From DATARH01 sp963778385 (GTDB lineage Bacteria > Pseudomonadota > Alphaproteobacteria > ATCC43930 > CGMCC-115725): a DNA stretch of 64,000 bases. Shown here one piece after another: positions 42,601 to 55,386 of this stretch. The notes under the pieces were generated by a model. It was given only the letters and a program-made list of their open reading frames with translations. It searched no databases and was not told the DNA's origin. A program made the position numbers and the translations under genes. The first letter of the stretch is position 1; every line of letters starts with the position of its first letter. The DNA lies in contig CAVZUA010000026.1 in the NCBI GenBank assembly GCA_963778385.1, positions 186,001 through 250,000 of the forward strand. The letters run 5' to 3'.

Positions 42601-45600
42601 GATTTCCAATATCGGGCTGATCGGCGGCTCGGTCACCGACAACAGCATCGGCGCCATCGTCGGCGGGCTGGTCGGTTTCGCCACGAGCACGACGATCAGC
42701 AATGTCTATTACAGTGGTACGGTGACCGGCGGTGGCAACCTCGGCACTGTCGGCGGGCTGGTCGGCCTCAACAATGGCGGCACGATCCAGAACGCTTACA
42801 CGACCGGCTCGGTGACCGGCCCCGCCAATGCCGGCGGCTTTGTCGCCACCTATGTCGGCGGTCTTGTCGGGAACAACGAAGGTACGACGCAGTATTCGTA
42901 TTCGACCGCCGCCGTCACGGGCGGCGGCTCGCGGTTTGTCGGCGGCGGGCTCATCGGTCTCGACCTCGGCGGCACGACGCAGTTCACCTACGCCGCCGGG
43001 GTGGTCAGCGCCAGCGGCGGCGGCGGCGGCGGCGGGCTGATCGGCTCAGAACAGGGAAGCCTGACCGGCAGCTACTGGGTCAGCGACCGCTCCGGCGCGG
43101 TCTCGGGCGGCGCGACACAGGCGCTCGGTCCCTTAAGCAGCAGCGGTGGCGTGACGACCCTCACCGCCGCGAGCGGGCCCAGCCCGTTCAATCACAATTC
43201 CTATTCGGCATTCACATTCCCCGGCATTGCCGGCGCGACCAATACCTGGGTCATCGTCGACCAGGGCGGCACGATCAACAACAGCGATGGCGCCACCGGC
43301 GCGACGATGCCGATGTTGGCCAGCGAGTACCAGACGACGATCCAGAACGCCCATCAGTTGCAATTGATGGCGATGAGCCGCAACAGCAACTACACGCTCG
43401 GCCGCGACATCGACGCGACGGCGACCGGTTCCGGCACCAGCAGAACCACGGGCACCGATGTCTGGGGCTGTGCGGCGGCGAGTTGCGCGAGCAGCTTCAC
43501 GCCGATCGGTTTCAACGGCAGCAATGCCTACACCGGCACGTTCGATGGCGGTGGGCACACGATCTCCACCTTGACGATCAATACAAGCGTCATCCCCGAT
43601 GCCGGGCTGTTTGGCGCCGTCGGCAGCGGCGGCGCGGTGCAAAATGTCGGGCTGATCGGCGGCTCGGTCACGGACACCGCCGCGCTCGCGGTGGTCGGCG
43701 CGCTCGTCGGCGCCAATAGCGGCACGATCAGCAATGCTTACGCGACCGCGGCGGTAAGCGGCCCCGCCGGCGGTTTGGCCGTTGGCGGCTTGGTCGGCAC
43801 CAATAACGGCTCGATTACTCAATCCTACGCGGCCGGCGCGGTGACCAGTCATGACGGCCCGGTCGGCGGCCTGGTCGGTCAGAATTTTGGCGCGATCCTG
43901 CAGAGCTTCGCGGCCGGGGCGGTCACCAGCACCGTCAACGGCAGGGCTGGCGGCTTGGTCGGGCTCAACAACAGTGGCGGCGTGATCACCGACGCCTACG
44001 CGGTCGGACCGGTCGCGGCAAACAACGGCGGCAGCGCGGCCGGCTTGGTCGCTTCCAACATTGGCTCGATCACCGATGCCTACGCCACCGGCGCCGTGAC
44101 GGGCGGCGGCGGCGCACGGCTGGCGGGTTTGGTGGTGGTGAATTCCGGCACGGTCACCAAGGGTTATTTTGACTCCGGCACGACCGGGCCGCCGGATAAC
44201 GGCATCGGCACGGCGATGACTACGGCGCAATTGCAGGGGACATCCGGCGTTGCCGGTGCCTTCAACCTGGCGACGGACTTCGTCAACCCGGGTAACTGGA
44301 ACATCATCAACGGCAAGAGCTATCCGTATCTGTGTTGGCAGTTCGGCGGTTGCGGCATCACCCCGCAGGTGGTCTCCGGCACCGTTTACCAGGACCTCGC
44401 GGCGAGCAGCAACGCCGGGCCAGGCATCCCCGTGCCCGGCCTGGTCAACGGCATCCAGTTCAATTCGGCGCAGACCCTCGGCACGGTCACGACCGCCGCC
44501 AACGGCTACTACTATTACCTGCTCGCGCCGAACACGATCCCGGTCAACAATGATGTGCTGCTCTACGCCAAGAACTATTCGACCGGGAGCGGCACGACCA
44601 GCGGCGCGGTGCTCGAGATGCTGTTCAACGGCTCGAGCGCCGGCGCCGACATCCTCGGCAGCACGTTGAATGTGCCCACCGGCGCGACGACGTTCTCGGC
44701 GATCTCATCCTCGCTCAACGCGGCGATAACGGCGACCAATACGCTCGGGCTCGGTCTGACCAACACGAGGATCGCCGCCAGCGGCGCCTTCACGGTCGAC
44801 GTGCCGGTGACGGCGACCACCAACCTGAACCTGACGACCGCCGGCGACCTGGCGCTGAACGCGGCGATCACCGCAAGCGGCAAGACCGTCACGCTGAACT
44901 CGTCCGGCGGGATCACCCAGACCCCGGGCATTACCGCCGCTTCGCTGAGGATCATCTCGGTCCTGTCGGTTGACATGGCCGACGCCAACCAGATCGGCAC
45001 CTTGGCGGCCAGCGTGACCGGGGCCGGCAGCACCTTCGCGTTCCGCAACGACGCGACGAGCCTGTCCATCGGCACGGTCGACGGCACCGCCGGCGTCACG
45101 ACAAATAACGGCAACATCGTCCTGGAGACGACGACCAGCGGCGACATCACGCTCAACGCGCCGGTCAACGCCAATAACGGCTCGACGACGCTCGGCGCCG
45201 CGCCCGGGATGATCGGCATTTCCTCGGCCGGCGCGATCACGGTCAACGACGGCAGCGGGCAGCTGATCGGCTCGGCAGTGGAACTGCTGGCGGCCGACAC
45301 GGTCACTGCCAACAACATAGTGGCGACGACCAACAGCATTGGCGCTAATCCCAGCGGCGGCGCCCAGGCAGGCACCATCGCCGGCCAGGTCACGACGGCC
45401 GGCGGACAATTCCTCTTTCTCAACGTCGACGCCGGTCTGACCGTCGGCACGGTGCAGGTATCGGCCGGCAGCATCAGCCTGCCGAGCCAAACCGGCGTCG
45501 TCACGAACGGCGGCGAGATCGACCTGGGCGTCGCCGAGTTTGCCGCCACAACCAGCCTCGCGCTGACGCTGAACGCGCCGGTGAACGCCAATAATTTCGC

Positions 45601-48600
45601 CAGCGGCGCCGCGACCACGGTGCTGGGCCCCTCGCCGGCGTTGGTGCAGCTGGCCTCGACGTCCGGCGACATCACGCAAAATTCCGCCGGCATCATCGTC
45701 GCCGGGCGGCTCCAAGTGGAAGCCATCAGCAGCGGGGGCCCGGCGAACAATGTCGCTCTGACCGCGGCAAACCGGATCGGCGCCGATGATGTCGGGGGGA
45801 TCGCGACGACGCCCGGCATCGTGGCCGGTGGCGCGCTCGGGTCGTTCACGCTGCGCGACCACAACGCCGGCATCACGGTCGATACGCTGGTCTGCGGCTG
45901 CTCCGGCGGCATCCAGACACTTGGCGGCGACATCACCCTGGTGACCACGGGCGCCGGCGACATCACGGTCAACCAGCCGCTCGGCTCCGGCGCCGGCATC
46001 AACATCGCCGTCGCGCCCGGCGCGGCATTTACCAACAATGCGACAGCCGGCCTACCACTGTTCTTCGGCGGCATCTCGGCAGCCGGGCTCGACACGACCT
46101 TTAGCGGCGGCAACGTCGCGATCCTCGCCGACACGATCAACCTGGTCGGCACCGGGGCCAGTCCCGGGTCGATCAATACCGTCAGCAGCGGCGGCGTCGC
46201 AGGCGCCGTCCTGCTCGGTCCGGCAACGCCGACGCGGAACGTCACGCTCGGCGGCTCGCTCAGCGGGACGCTTTCGCTGGCGCAGGCCGACATCGACACG
46301 ATCACCGCCGGCTCGCTGCAGATCGGCTACCGCAACCCCGACGGCACGACGACCGGCTCGTTCACCGGGACGATCGATGTCGCCGGCCCGTTTGCGACTT
46401 CGAGCGGCATCGACGACGGCAGCGGCAACTCGATCCTGTTGCTGGTGACCGGCGGCGGCGTGACCCAGACGGGCGGCGCGCTCAGCGCCGCCGGTCTCTT
46501 CAGCGGGCTGTCGCTCGGCGTGCTGGCCGGCGACACGGTGTCGATGCAGCAGGCGAACCAGGTGGCCCGCGCGCTGGCGGCCTATGTCGACGGCGTCGGC
46601 AAGGGATTCGGCTTCAACAACACCAACCAGGCGCTGCTGGTCGGTGCGCTGTCCGCGAGCCAGCTCGGCGTCAGCCTCGACGGCAACGGCGTGCCGACCG
46701 TCGCGGTGATGACGGGAGCAGCGTCGAACCCGCTGTCCGGCATCACGACGAACAACGGCAATATTGTTCTGCAGACGACGACCAGCGGCGACATCACGAT
46801 CACCCGCCCGGTCAACGCCAATAATGGCTTGACGGCACTCGGCGCCTCGCCGGGCCAGATCGGGATATCGTCGGCGGGTGAGATTATCGAGGATTTGGGC
46901 GGCAGGCTGATCGGTGCGGCCGCAGAGTTGCTCGCCGCCAACTCGATTATTGCAAACAACAACAACAAGCTCGGTTCGGGAAATAGCGGCGGGCTTGCAA
47001 CCGGCCGCGGGCTGATCGCCGGCAGCATGACCAGCTCCGACCCCCTCGCGGGCTTTCTATTCGTGAACTTCAACGCTGGTCTTGAGGTCGGCACGCTGCA
47101 GGTCAGCGCCGGCAGCATCAACCTGCCGTCCCAAACCGGCGTCGTCACCAATGGCGCCGCAATCGGTCTGGTGGTCGACCAGCCGGTTTTCGGCCCCGGT
47201 GTCGGGTTGAAGCTCAGTCAGCAGGTCAACGCCAACGGAGGCTCGACCACACTCGGCTCATCGCCGGGTTCGGTGGAGCTGGTTGCCGCCGAGTTCGCCG
47301 GAGACATCACCCAGACCTCGACCGGCATCGTCGTCGCCTCGCAACTCCTTGCCGGGGCGGATAGCGGCAGCGTCACTCTGACCGCCGGCAACCGCATCGG
47401 CGTGCTCGACAGTGGCGGTGTCGCGACGACGGCCGGTGTCGTGTCGGGATATGCGTTCAACAATTTCAGCTTTGTCAACGCCAATGCCGGGATCGACGTC
47501 GGCCTCACCTGCGGCTGCGTCAGTGGCATCGCAACCGATAACGGCGACATCAACCTGGCTACCATCGGCGCCGGCGCGGTTACCATCAACCAGCCCCTGA
47601 CCGCGGGCAATGGCATCAATATCGCCGTTGCGCAGGGCTATGGCTTTACCAACAACTCGACCGGCGGCGTTATTTCTCCGCCCGGGATATTCGCGGTCGC
47701 CGGTCTCGACACCAGCTTCTCCGGCGGCTCCGTTGTGATTCTTGCGGATCAAATCAGTCTGGCGAACGGGACGATCAACACCGTCGATACGTGCGGCTGC
47801 GGCGCGGTTGTCGGCGGCGCGGTGGTGCTCGCGCCGGCGACCCCGACCAAGGGTATCGTCATCGGCGGCAGCGACCCCTCCACGCTGAACCTCGCCCAGG
47901 CCGATATCGACACGATCACCACCGGCGTCCTGCAACTGGGCTACAAGGCCGACGGGACCGGCACCTCGGCGTATACCGGCACGATCAATCCCGGCACGGT
48001 GGCGATCAGCACCGATAACGTGACGGCGCTGCTGCTGGTTACCGGGGGAAAAGTCAGTCAGGGCGCCTCGGGTGCGATCACCTATACCGGCAGCAGCCCA
48101 TTGCAGCTTGGGGTCCTGGCCGGTGACACCGTGTCGCTGCTCGGGAGCAACGCCGTTCCGCTCCTGGCCGGTTATGTCGATGGCGCCGGCAAGTCGTTCA
48201 CGTTCCAGAACACCAACAGCGACCTGGCGGTCGGGGCGCTCGGCAGCCAGAGCCAGCAGCGCGCGCTCACGATCGACAGCACCACCGGTCTGCCGACGCC
48301 ATCGGTCGCGGGCGGCGCGGCGCCGAACCCGCTGATCGGCATCGTCACCAGCGCCGGAGGGAACGTCAATCTCGCCACGACAGGCACCACCGGCAACATC
48401 ACGATCAACGAGCCGGTCCACGCCGGCGGCCAGATCAATATCGCGGTGGCGCCGGGTTCTCAGTTCACCAACAGCGTGCCGGCGGGCAATACCGATTTAG
48501 GTTTCGTCTCAGCCGGTCTCGATACGAGTTCCTCCGGCGGCTCGGTGGTGGTGCTCGCCGACAAGATGAGCCTCTCCGGCGGCAGCATCCAGACCGGCAC

Positions 48601-51600
48601 GGGCGCTGATCTTTCGGCCTATGGGCCGGTGGTGCTCGCGCCGGCGACGCCGAGCATGGACATCGTCGTCGGCGGCAGCGACCCCTCCACGCTGACCCTC
48701 GCCCAGGGCGATATCGACACGATCAAGGCCGGCTTCCTGCAGCTCGGCTACAAGGCCGATGGCACCGGCACCTCGTCCTATACCGGCACGGTCAATCCCG
48801 GCACGGTGGCGATCAACACCGACAACCTGGCGGCCCTGCTGCTGGTTACCGGCGGGCAGGTCACTCAGTCCGCCCCGGACGCGATCAGCTATACCGGCAG
48901 CAACCCGCTGCAGCTGGGGGTTCTGGCCGGCGACACCGTGTCGCTGCTCGGGGATAACAGCGTTCCGATCCTGGCCGGCTATGTCGATGGCGCGGGCAAG
49001 TCGTTCATCTTCCAGAACAGTGCCAATCCGGGCGGTGACCTGACGGTCGGGGCCATCAGCAGCCAGTACAAGCAGCGCGCGCTCACCATCGACGGCACCA
49101 CCGGCCTGCCCACGCCGTCGGTGATCGGCGGTGCCGCGCCGAACCCGCTCGCCGGCATCACCACCAGCAATGGCGATGTGTCGCTCAGCGTGTTGGGCTC
49201 CGGCAACCTGACGCTGGCTCAGCCGATCAATGTCGGCACCGGCGCGGTGGTCCTGAATTCGGTCGGCACGGTGAGCGAAGTCACCGGCGGCACGATCACG
49301 GCGCAGACGCTGACCGGCAGCTCGGTCGGCGGCGCCGCCCTGGTCGGCAACAATGTGGTCGGCAACATCGGCGCCAGCGGCTGGAGCGACGGCGGGGCGG
49401 CGGGCTCCACCGGATTCGTCTTCCACAGCACGCAGAACCTGACGGTTGGCGGCACGATCAGCTCCATTTCCGGGCCGATCAGCTTGACGACCCCCGGGGC
49501 TCTCGACCTTCGCGGCGACCTCTCCACTGCCAGCAGCACGGTTACGTTGGGCGCCGGCGGCATCGCTCAGGAATTGGGCACGATCACCGCGGCGACGCTG
49601 ACGGGAAGTGTGACCCTTGACGCGCGGCTCACCGACCTCAACCAGGTGGCGACGCTTGGGTCCTTTTTCGGCACGAACGGAACGACCGGAACGACCTTCA
49701 CCTTCGTCAATGGCAAAACACTCACCGTCTCGGGGCCGGTGCGTGCGGCGAGCATCATCCTTACCACCCAGTCGGCGGACCAGGCCGATCTGAACTTGAC
49801 CGGCGCCCTGACCGGCGGTTCGGTGGTACTGACCGCGGCCGGGGGGATTACCGAGGACGCCTCGACCGGGGCGATCAATAGCACCAATCTAATCGGGATC
49901 GCGCAATTCGGCACCGGCGGCACGATCAGCCTGCCGAGCACCTCGAATTCGGTCACGAATGTCACGCTGACCAGCCTCAGCGGCGGGGGAACACTCGGTG
50001 GCGGGGCGATCACGCTGGCCAACAGCGGCGATATCAATATTCACGACTTCGGCGCTGCGTTGCAGCATGGTATTGCCACCACGGGCAGCGTTTCGCTGCA
50101 AACGGGCCTATCCGGTATGATCGCCGAAGACGGGACGATCATCGCGGATACGCTGACCGGCTCGTTCGCCGGCGCCACGCTCACAAACGCCAACCAGATC
50201 GCCAAGCTCGGTGCGATCACCAATACCAGCAACCCCTTCAGCCTGACCGACGCCAGCGCGCTGACCGTGACCGGCGCGCTGACTTCCTCGGGCAACGTGA
50301 CGCTGACGACGATCGGCACAAACAATGATCTCGGCCTCAACGCCGATATTCTCGCCAACCGCCAAACCGTCACGCTCAACATCTCCGGCGGCATCTTCGA
50401 AGACACAGGCACGATCGTCGCCAACACGTTGACCGGCAGCGCTGGCAATGGGGTCAACCTTCCCAACGCCAATCAGGTTGTCAATTTCGGTTCGTTCACA
50501 TCCACCACCTCCACCATCACCTTCGCCGATGCCAGGTCCCTGCTCGCGTTCGGGTTGAACGCAGGCGTTATCACGCTATCCACAACCGGCGCACGCTCGT
50601 TTCTCGGGATCATCGGCGGCCTGACAGCCAGCAACAGCGTGGTGCTGACCTCGTCCGGGACGGTTTTGGAGACGGGCGGCGGCGCCATCTCCACCCCCAA
50701 TCTGAGCGGCAGCTCGGTCGGCGGCGCCGATTTGAGCCGGGTCAACCAAGTCACCGGCACATTCCAGTTTACGAATACCGCCAGCGGCTCGCTTAACTTT
50801 ACCAACGCGGGGGGCTTCCAGACCACCGGCACGGTCAGCTCGCCCGGCGAAGTGACCCTGACAGTCAACAATTCGGGGTCGCCGCTGACGCTCGGCGCCG
50901 ACGTGACCACCGGTGGCACCGTAACGCTGACCTCGGCTGATCGGATCTCCCAGCAGGCCGGCATCATCACCGCCCAGACGCTGACCGGCTCCTCTTCCGG
51001 CGGCGCGGATCTGCGCCAGGCGAACAAGTTTGCGATCCTCGACGCGTTCAGCAATACGAGCGGCGAACTGCTGATCACCGATGCGCAGTCGTTGTTGACC
51101 GTCAACACCATCGCCGCCGGCACGGGGAATACGACACTGACGACGACCGGCGCCGGCTCGAACCTGATCCTCGGCGGTGATTTCACCGCATCGGTCGGTA
51201 TCGTGACCCTGAATTCCGCCGGCACGATCACGCAGCTAGGCGGCGGCGGCATCATCAACGCGTCCCGTGTGACCGGGTCGTCGGCCGGCGACGCGGTCCT
51301 TGCCAGCAACAATCAGGTCGACATCCTCGGCGGGTTTGCCAGCGGCGGGCTGTTGCGCTTTACCGATGCAAAACCGCTGATGACGTTCGGCACGCTGAGC
51401 GCCGCCGGCAACCTGACGATAACGACCATCGGCGCCGGCTCGGACCTCAGCCTCGCCGGCAACGTGACCGCCGGCACCGCCATTGTGACGTTGATTTCTG
51501 GCGGAGCGATCAGTCAGGACGGCGGCGTCATCACCGCGGCCACGCTGACGGGCAGCAGCGCCGGCAACGCGACGTTTGGCCAAAGCGGCAACAACATCGC

Positions 51601-54600
51601 CGCGCTCGATGCGTTTACCACGACGACCGGAGGCGCCGCCGGCGATTTCACGCTGGTCGATGCGCAGACCAGCAATCTCAGCATCACCGGGGCGATAAAT
51701 GCCGGCGCGGGGACGATCGCGCTGACCACCAGCGCGGCCGGGATCACCGAGGCGTCCGGCGGGGTCATCGACCCCGGCGCATTGGCAATCACCTCCGCCG
51801 GCCCGGTGTCGCTCGGCAACGCCAATACCGTCGACACGCTCGCCGCGTCGATCACCGGGAGCGGCGCCGGCTTCCTCTTCAACAATACCGCCAACCCGCT
51901 GACCGTGGGCTCGGTGTCCGGCGTCACCGGCATCACCACGAGCAACGGCAGCGTCACGCTGAGCGTGGTGGGCTCGGGCGGCTTGACGGTCAACAACGCG
52001 ATCAATGCCGGGACCGGCTCGGTCACGGTGGCGTCGGTCGGCAACCTCGCGCTCGGCTCGGGCGGTACGGTGAGCGGCGGGGCGATTACGCTCGCGACCA
52101 ACGGCAATTTCACCAACAGCGCCGGCGCAAGCGCATTATCGGCCGGCGCGGGACAACGCTGGCTGGTCTATTCGACCAATCCCGCGAACGATAATGACGG
52201 CGGTCTGACGCCGGGCTTTATCCAGTATGCCGCGAACTACAATGTGAGCACGCAGACCGGTACGACGCCGGCAGCGGGCGGCAACGGCCTGCTCTACAGC
52301 ACCGCGCCGCAGGTCACCTTGACCTCGGTCACCAAGACCTATGACGGCACCGCCACCGTCCCGACCAGCGCGAGCGCCTATGCCCTCGGCGGCGCCATCA
52401 ACGGCGATACCCTCTTGCTCAACACCAGCGGGGTAAGCGGGGCCTACCAGTCGCAGAATGCCGGCACCAGCATACCAGTCGCCCTGGACGGGCTGACGCT
52501 AAGCGCGACGCGCGGCGCCATTCCGGTGTTCGGCTACAACCTGGCCAACCCGGGTGGCGGCAATATCGGGATCATCAATCCCGCCGCGCTGACGATCACC
52601 GCGTCCAGCCAGGGGAAAACCTACGGTCAGACCGCCTCGCTGGGGACGACGGCGTTCACCACCACGGGTACGCTGTTCAACAATGACAACGTGACCGGCG
52701 TGACACTGGCGAGCAATGGTGCGCCCGCTGCGGCGACGGTGGCGGCCTACGCGATCACCGCGAGCGATGCGGTTGGCAACGGACTTTCCAATTACACGAT
52801 CAGCTATGTCAGCGGCCGGCTGGCGGTGAACCCGGCGGCGCTGACCATCACTGCGTCCGACCAGGCGAAGAGCTACGGCCAGACGGCCTCGCTGGGGACG
52901 ACGGCGTTTAGCACGGCGGGCCTAGTCAACAGCGACGCCGTGACCGGCGTTACCCTGGCGAGCGCCGGGGCGCCGGGCACCGCAACGGTAGCGGGGTCGC
53001 CCTACACGATCAGCGCGAGCAACGCGGTCGGTAGCGGGTTGTCCAATTACACGATCAGCTATGTCGGCGGCCTGTTGACCGTGAACCCGGCGGCGTTGAC
53101 GATCACTGCGTCCGACCAGGCGAAGACGTACGGGCAGGTGGCCTCGCTCGGCACCACGGCGTTTACCACGAGCACGCTGTTCAACAATGACGCCGTGACG
53201 GGCGTGACCCTGGCGAGCGGTGGGGCGCCGGCCACCGCGACGGTGGCGGGTTCGCCCTACGCGATCAGCGCGAGCAACGCGGTCGGCAGCGGGCTGTCGA
53301 ACTACACGGTCAGCTATACCAGTGGATTGCTGACGGTGAACCCGGCGGCGCTGACGATCACCGTCACGAATCAGGCGAAGACCTACGGCCAGATGGCCTC
53401 GCTCGGGACGACGGCGTTTAGCACGGCGGGCCTGGTCAACAGCGACAGCGTGACGGGTGTGACCTTGGCGAGCAGCGGCGCAACGGCGAGCGCGACGGTG
53501 GCGGGCTCGCCCTACGCGATCAGCGCGAGCAACGCGGTCGGCAACGGAGTATCGAACTACACGATCAGCTATGTGAGCGGGCAGCTGACGGTGAACCCGG
53601 CGGCGCTGACGATCACCGCGTCCGATCAGGCGAAGACCTACGGCCAGACGGCCTCGCTGGGAACGACGGCCTTTACCAGCACGGGCACGCTGTTCAACAA
53701 CGACGCTGTGACGGGCGTGACGCTGGCGAGCGCCGGGGCACCGGGCACCGCGACGGTGGCGGGCTCAGCCTATGCCATCAGCGCGAGCAACGCGGTGGGC
53801 AGCGGGCTATCGAACTATACGATCAGCTACGTGAGCGGACAGCTGACGGTTAATCGGGCCATGCTGACCATTACTGCATCCGACCAGGCGAAGACCTATG
53901 GGCAGACGGCGTCGCTGGGGACGACGGCCTTTACCACGAGCACGCTGTTCAACAACGACAGCGTGACGGGCGTGACCTTGGCGAGCAGCGGCGCAACGGC
54001 GAGTGCGGCGGTGGCGGGGTCGCCTTACACGATCAGCGCGAGCAACGCGGTCGGCAGCGGGCTGTCGAACTACACGATCAGCTATGCCAGCGGCCTGCTG
54101 ACGGTCAACCCGGCGGCACTGACGATCACTGCCTCGAACCAGGCGAAGACATACGGGCAGGTAGCCGCGTTGGGGACGACGGCTTTTAGCGCTACGGGCA
54201 CGCTGTTCAACAACGACAGCGTGACGGGCGTGACCTTGGCGAGCAGCGGCGCAACGGCGAGTGCGGCGGTGGCGGGGTCGCCTTACACGATCAGCGCGAG
54301 CAACGCGGTCGGCAGCGGGCTGTCGAACTACACGATCAGCTATGCCAGTGGCCTGCTGACGGTCAACCCGGCGGCACTGACGATTACTGCCTCGAACCAG
54401 GCGAAGACATACGGGCAGGTAGCCGCGCTGGGGACGACGGCTTTTAGCGCTACGGGCACGCTGTTCAACAACGACGCCGTGACGGGCGTGACCTTGGCCA
54501 GTAATGGCGCATCGGCGAGCGCGATGGTGGCGGGCTCGCCCTACGCGATCAGCGCGAGCAACGCGGTCGGCAGCGGGCTGTCGAACTACACGATCAGCTA

Positions 54601-55048
54601 TGTGGGCGGGTTGCTGACGGTGAACCCCGCGGTTTTGAATGCGGGGCTGACCGGTACCGTCAGCAAGGTCTTTGACGGCACCACCGTGGCGACGCTGGTG
54701 CCGGCGAACTATGTGCTGGGTGGCGTGATCGGGAGCGATGCGGTGGCCCTCAACAACCCGACGAGCGGCACTTATGCATCCGCCAACACCGGCACCGGCA
54801 TTGGGGTTAGCGTCGTCGGCTTGGCGCTGACCGGTGCGGCTGCCGGCAACTACGTGCTGCTGAACCCGGCGGCCAGCGCGAATATCGGTGTCATCACCGC
54901 GCCGCCCGCACCACCAAACCCGCCCGATTTCACCGGCGAGCTGCCGCCCTCGACGCAACCGCAGCCGGTCGCCGACGACGAGATGCCAATCGTCCAGCCC
55001 TCGCTCTATCAGCCCGGCGAACCGCTTTACGTTATCGGCGGCAATTAG
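39602..55048 (+). CDS. Giant TpsA-type filamentous hemagglutinin exoprotein, interrupted by in-frame TAG
   Basis: From the ATG at 39602 (GGAG eight bases upstream, 20 bases after tpsB) the frame is open to 55048, about 5,148 codons, except for TAG at 39812-39814. Residues 1-63 give a long signal-like N-terminus ending LLGWAAVAAA. NPQNGQVVGG, the TAG, then ATITNSAPNTLTINQTTPKA, DWQSFNIAP and ANGQVVLINPSGIVFSKGAQ form the TPS (hemagglutination) domain. Next come GLUG-type repeats (about 41.7-44.2 kb), then long beta-helical Gly/Thr/Asn repeats. At the end are a YDG-like unit, eight MBG-type repeats, a second YDG-like unit and a Pro-rich tail ending YVIGGN. It is a predicted surface adhesin exported by the upstream TpsB. 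The 15-kb frame after the TAG is intact, so loss of function must be recent or the stop is bypassed. Confidence 0.88.
39812..39814 (+). other. In-frame amber codon inside the TPS domain
   Basis: The frame set by the ATG at 39602 reads GGC GGC TAG GCG ACG. In related exoproteins this spot is VVGG-x-ATI with a single residue such as Gln or Ser, so one substitution (for example CAG to TAG) would restore it. Reinitiation at GTG 39983 would lack the signal peptide and half the TPS domain. Confidence 0.9.
41690..44180 (+). repeat. GLUG-type repeats in the exoprotein
   Basis: Many copies of a 25-30 residue GLUG-like unit (GGLVGLNNGGTIQNAYTTGS-type) occur here, in two or three blocks. They form parallel beta-helix in related adhesins. 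Block edges are approximate. Confidence 0.8.
47822..49170 (+). repeat. Two near-identical ~170-residue repeats in the exoprotein
   Basis: Units at about 47822-48345 and 48629-49152 share GGSDPSTLxLAQxDIDTI, LQLGYKADGTGTS, LQLGVLAGDTVSLLG and QRALTIDxTTGLPTPSV. A more diverged third copy lies at about 46200-46746. The two closest copies are probably recent duplicates. Confidence 0.8.
52577..54622 (+). repeat. Eight tandem MBG-type repeats (252-258 bp)
   Basis: Eight 84-86 residue units start at 52577, 52829, 53084, 53339, 53594, 53852, 54107 and 54365. Each begins NPAALTITAS-x-QAKTYGQ and ends SNYTISYVSGLLTV. MBG-type domains are stalk or adhesive modules of surface proteins. The DNA at 53951-54208 and 54209-54466 is nearly identical, indicating a very recent 258-base duplication. 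Confidence 0.9.
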
Positions 55049-55386
55049 CAAACGGCCGCCGGCACCCGCGAGGAGGGACCGTGCGGCTTGGGTCAGTGGC
55101 GGATCGCGGCGCAAAGCGATGGCCGCGCCGAGCCAGCTCATTGCGGACACGGCATCACCCTCCGCTGCGGCGGTGCGTCCGGCGCGCAGACAGAGGTCTG
55201 CCGCGCCGGCGAGGTCGCCCGACAATTCCGTGGCCCGCACCCCAGCCAGAAGCACAACCAACGGCCAAGGTTTGGGAGCCGGAACGGGCTCCCCTCCGTA
55301 TGATGAGACGGGCGTGCCGGCGGTGATCTTGCGCTTGCCGGTTGAGCGCAATTCGCGATCTAATCTTGCGTCCGCGAGAGGGGAGC
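55049..55386. other. Intergenic region with possible gene remnant on the minus strand
   Basis: The 338 bases between the exoprotein stop and the caspase start hold no convincing complete gene. The minus-strand frame from 55351 reads like a real helical protein (ATELSGDLAGAADLCLRAGR, AVSAMSWLGAAIALRRDPPL) for about 100 residues before running antisense into the exoprotein. This may be the 5' end of a decayed TPR-like gene. No terminator hairpin was identified. Confidence 0.35.

Noticed and set aside
39983..55048. Exoprotein starting at GTG 39983
   Set aside because: This start removes the signal peptide and the first half of the TPS domain and has no ribosome-binding site; it is only the first usable codon after the TAG.
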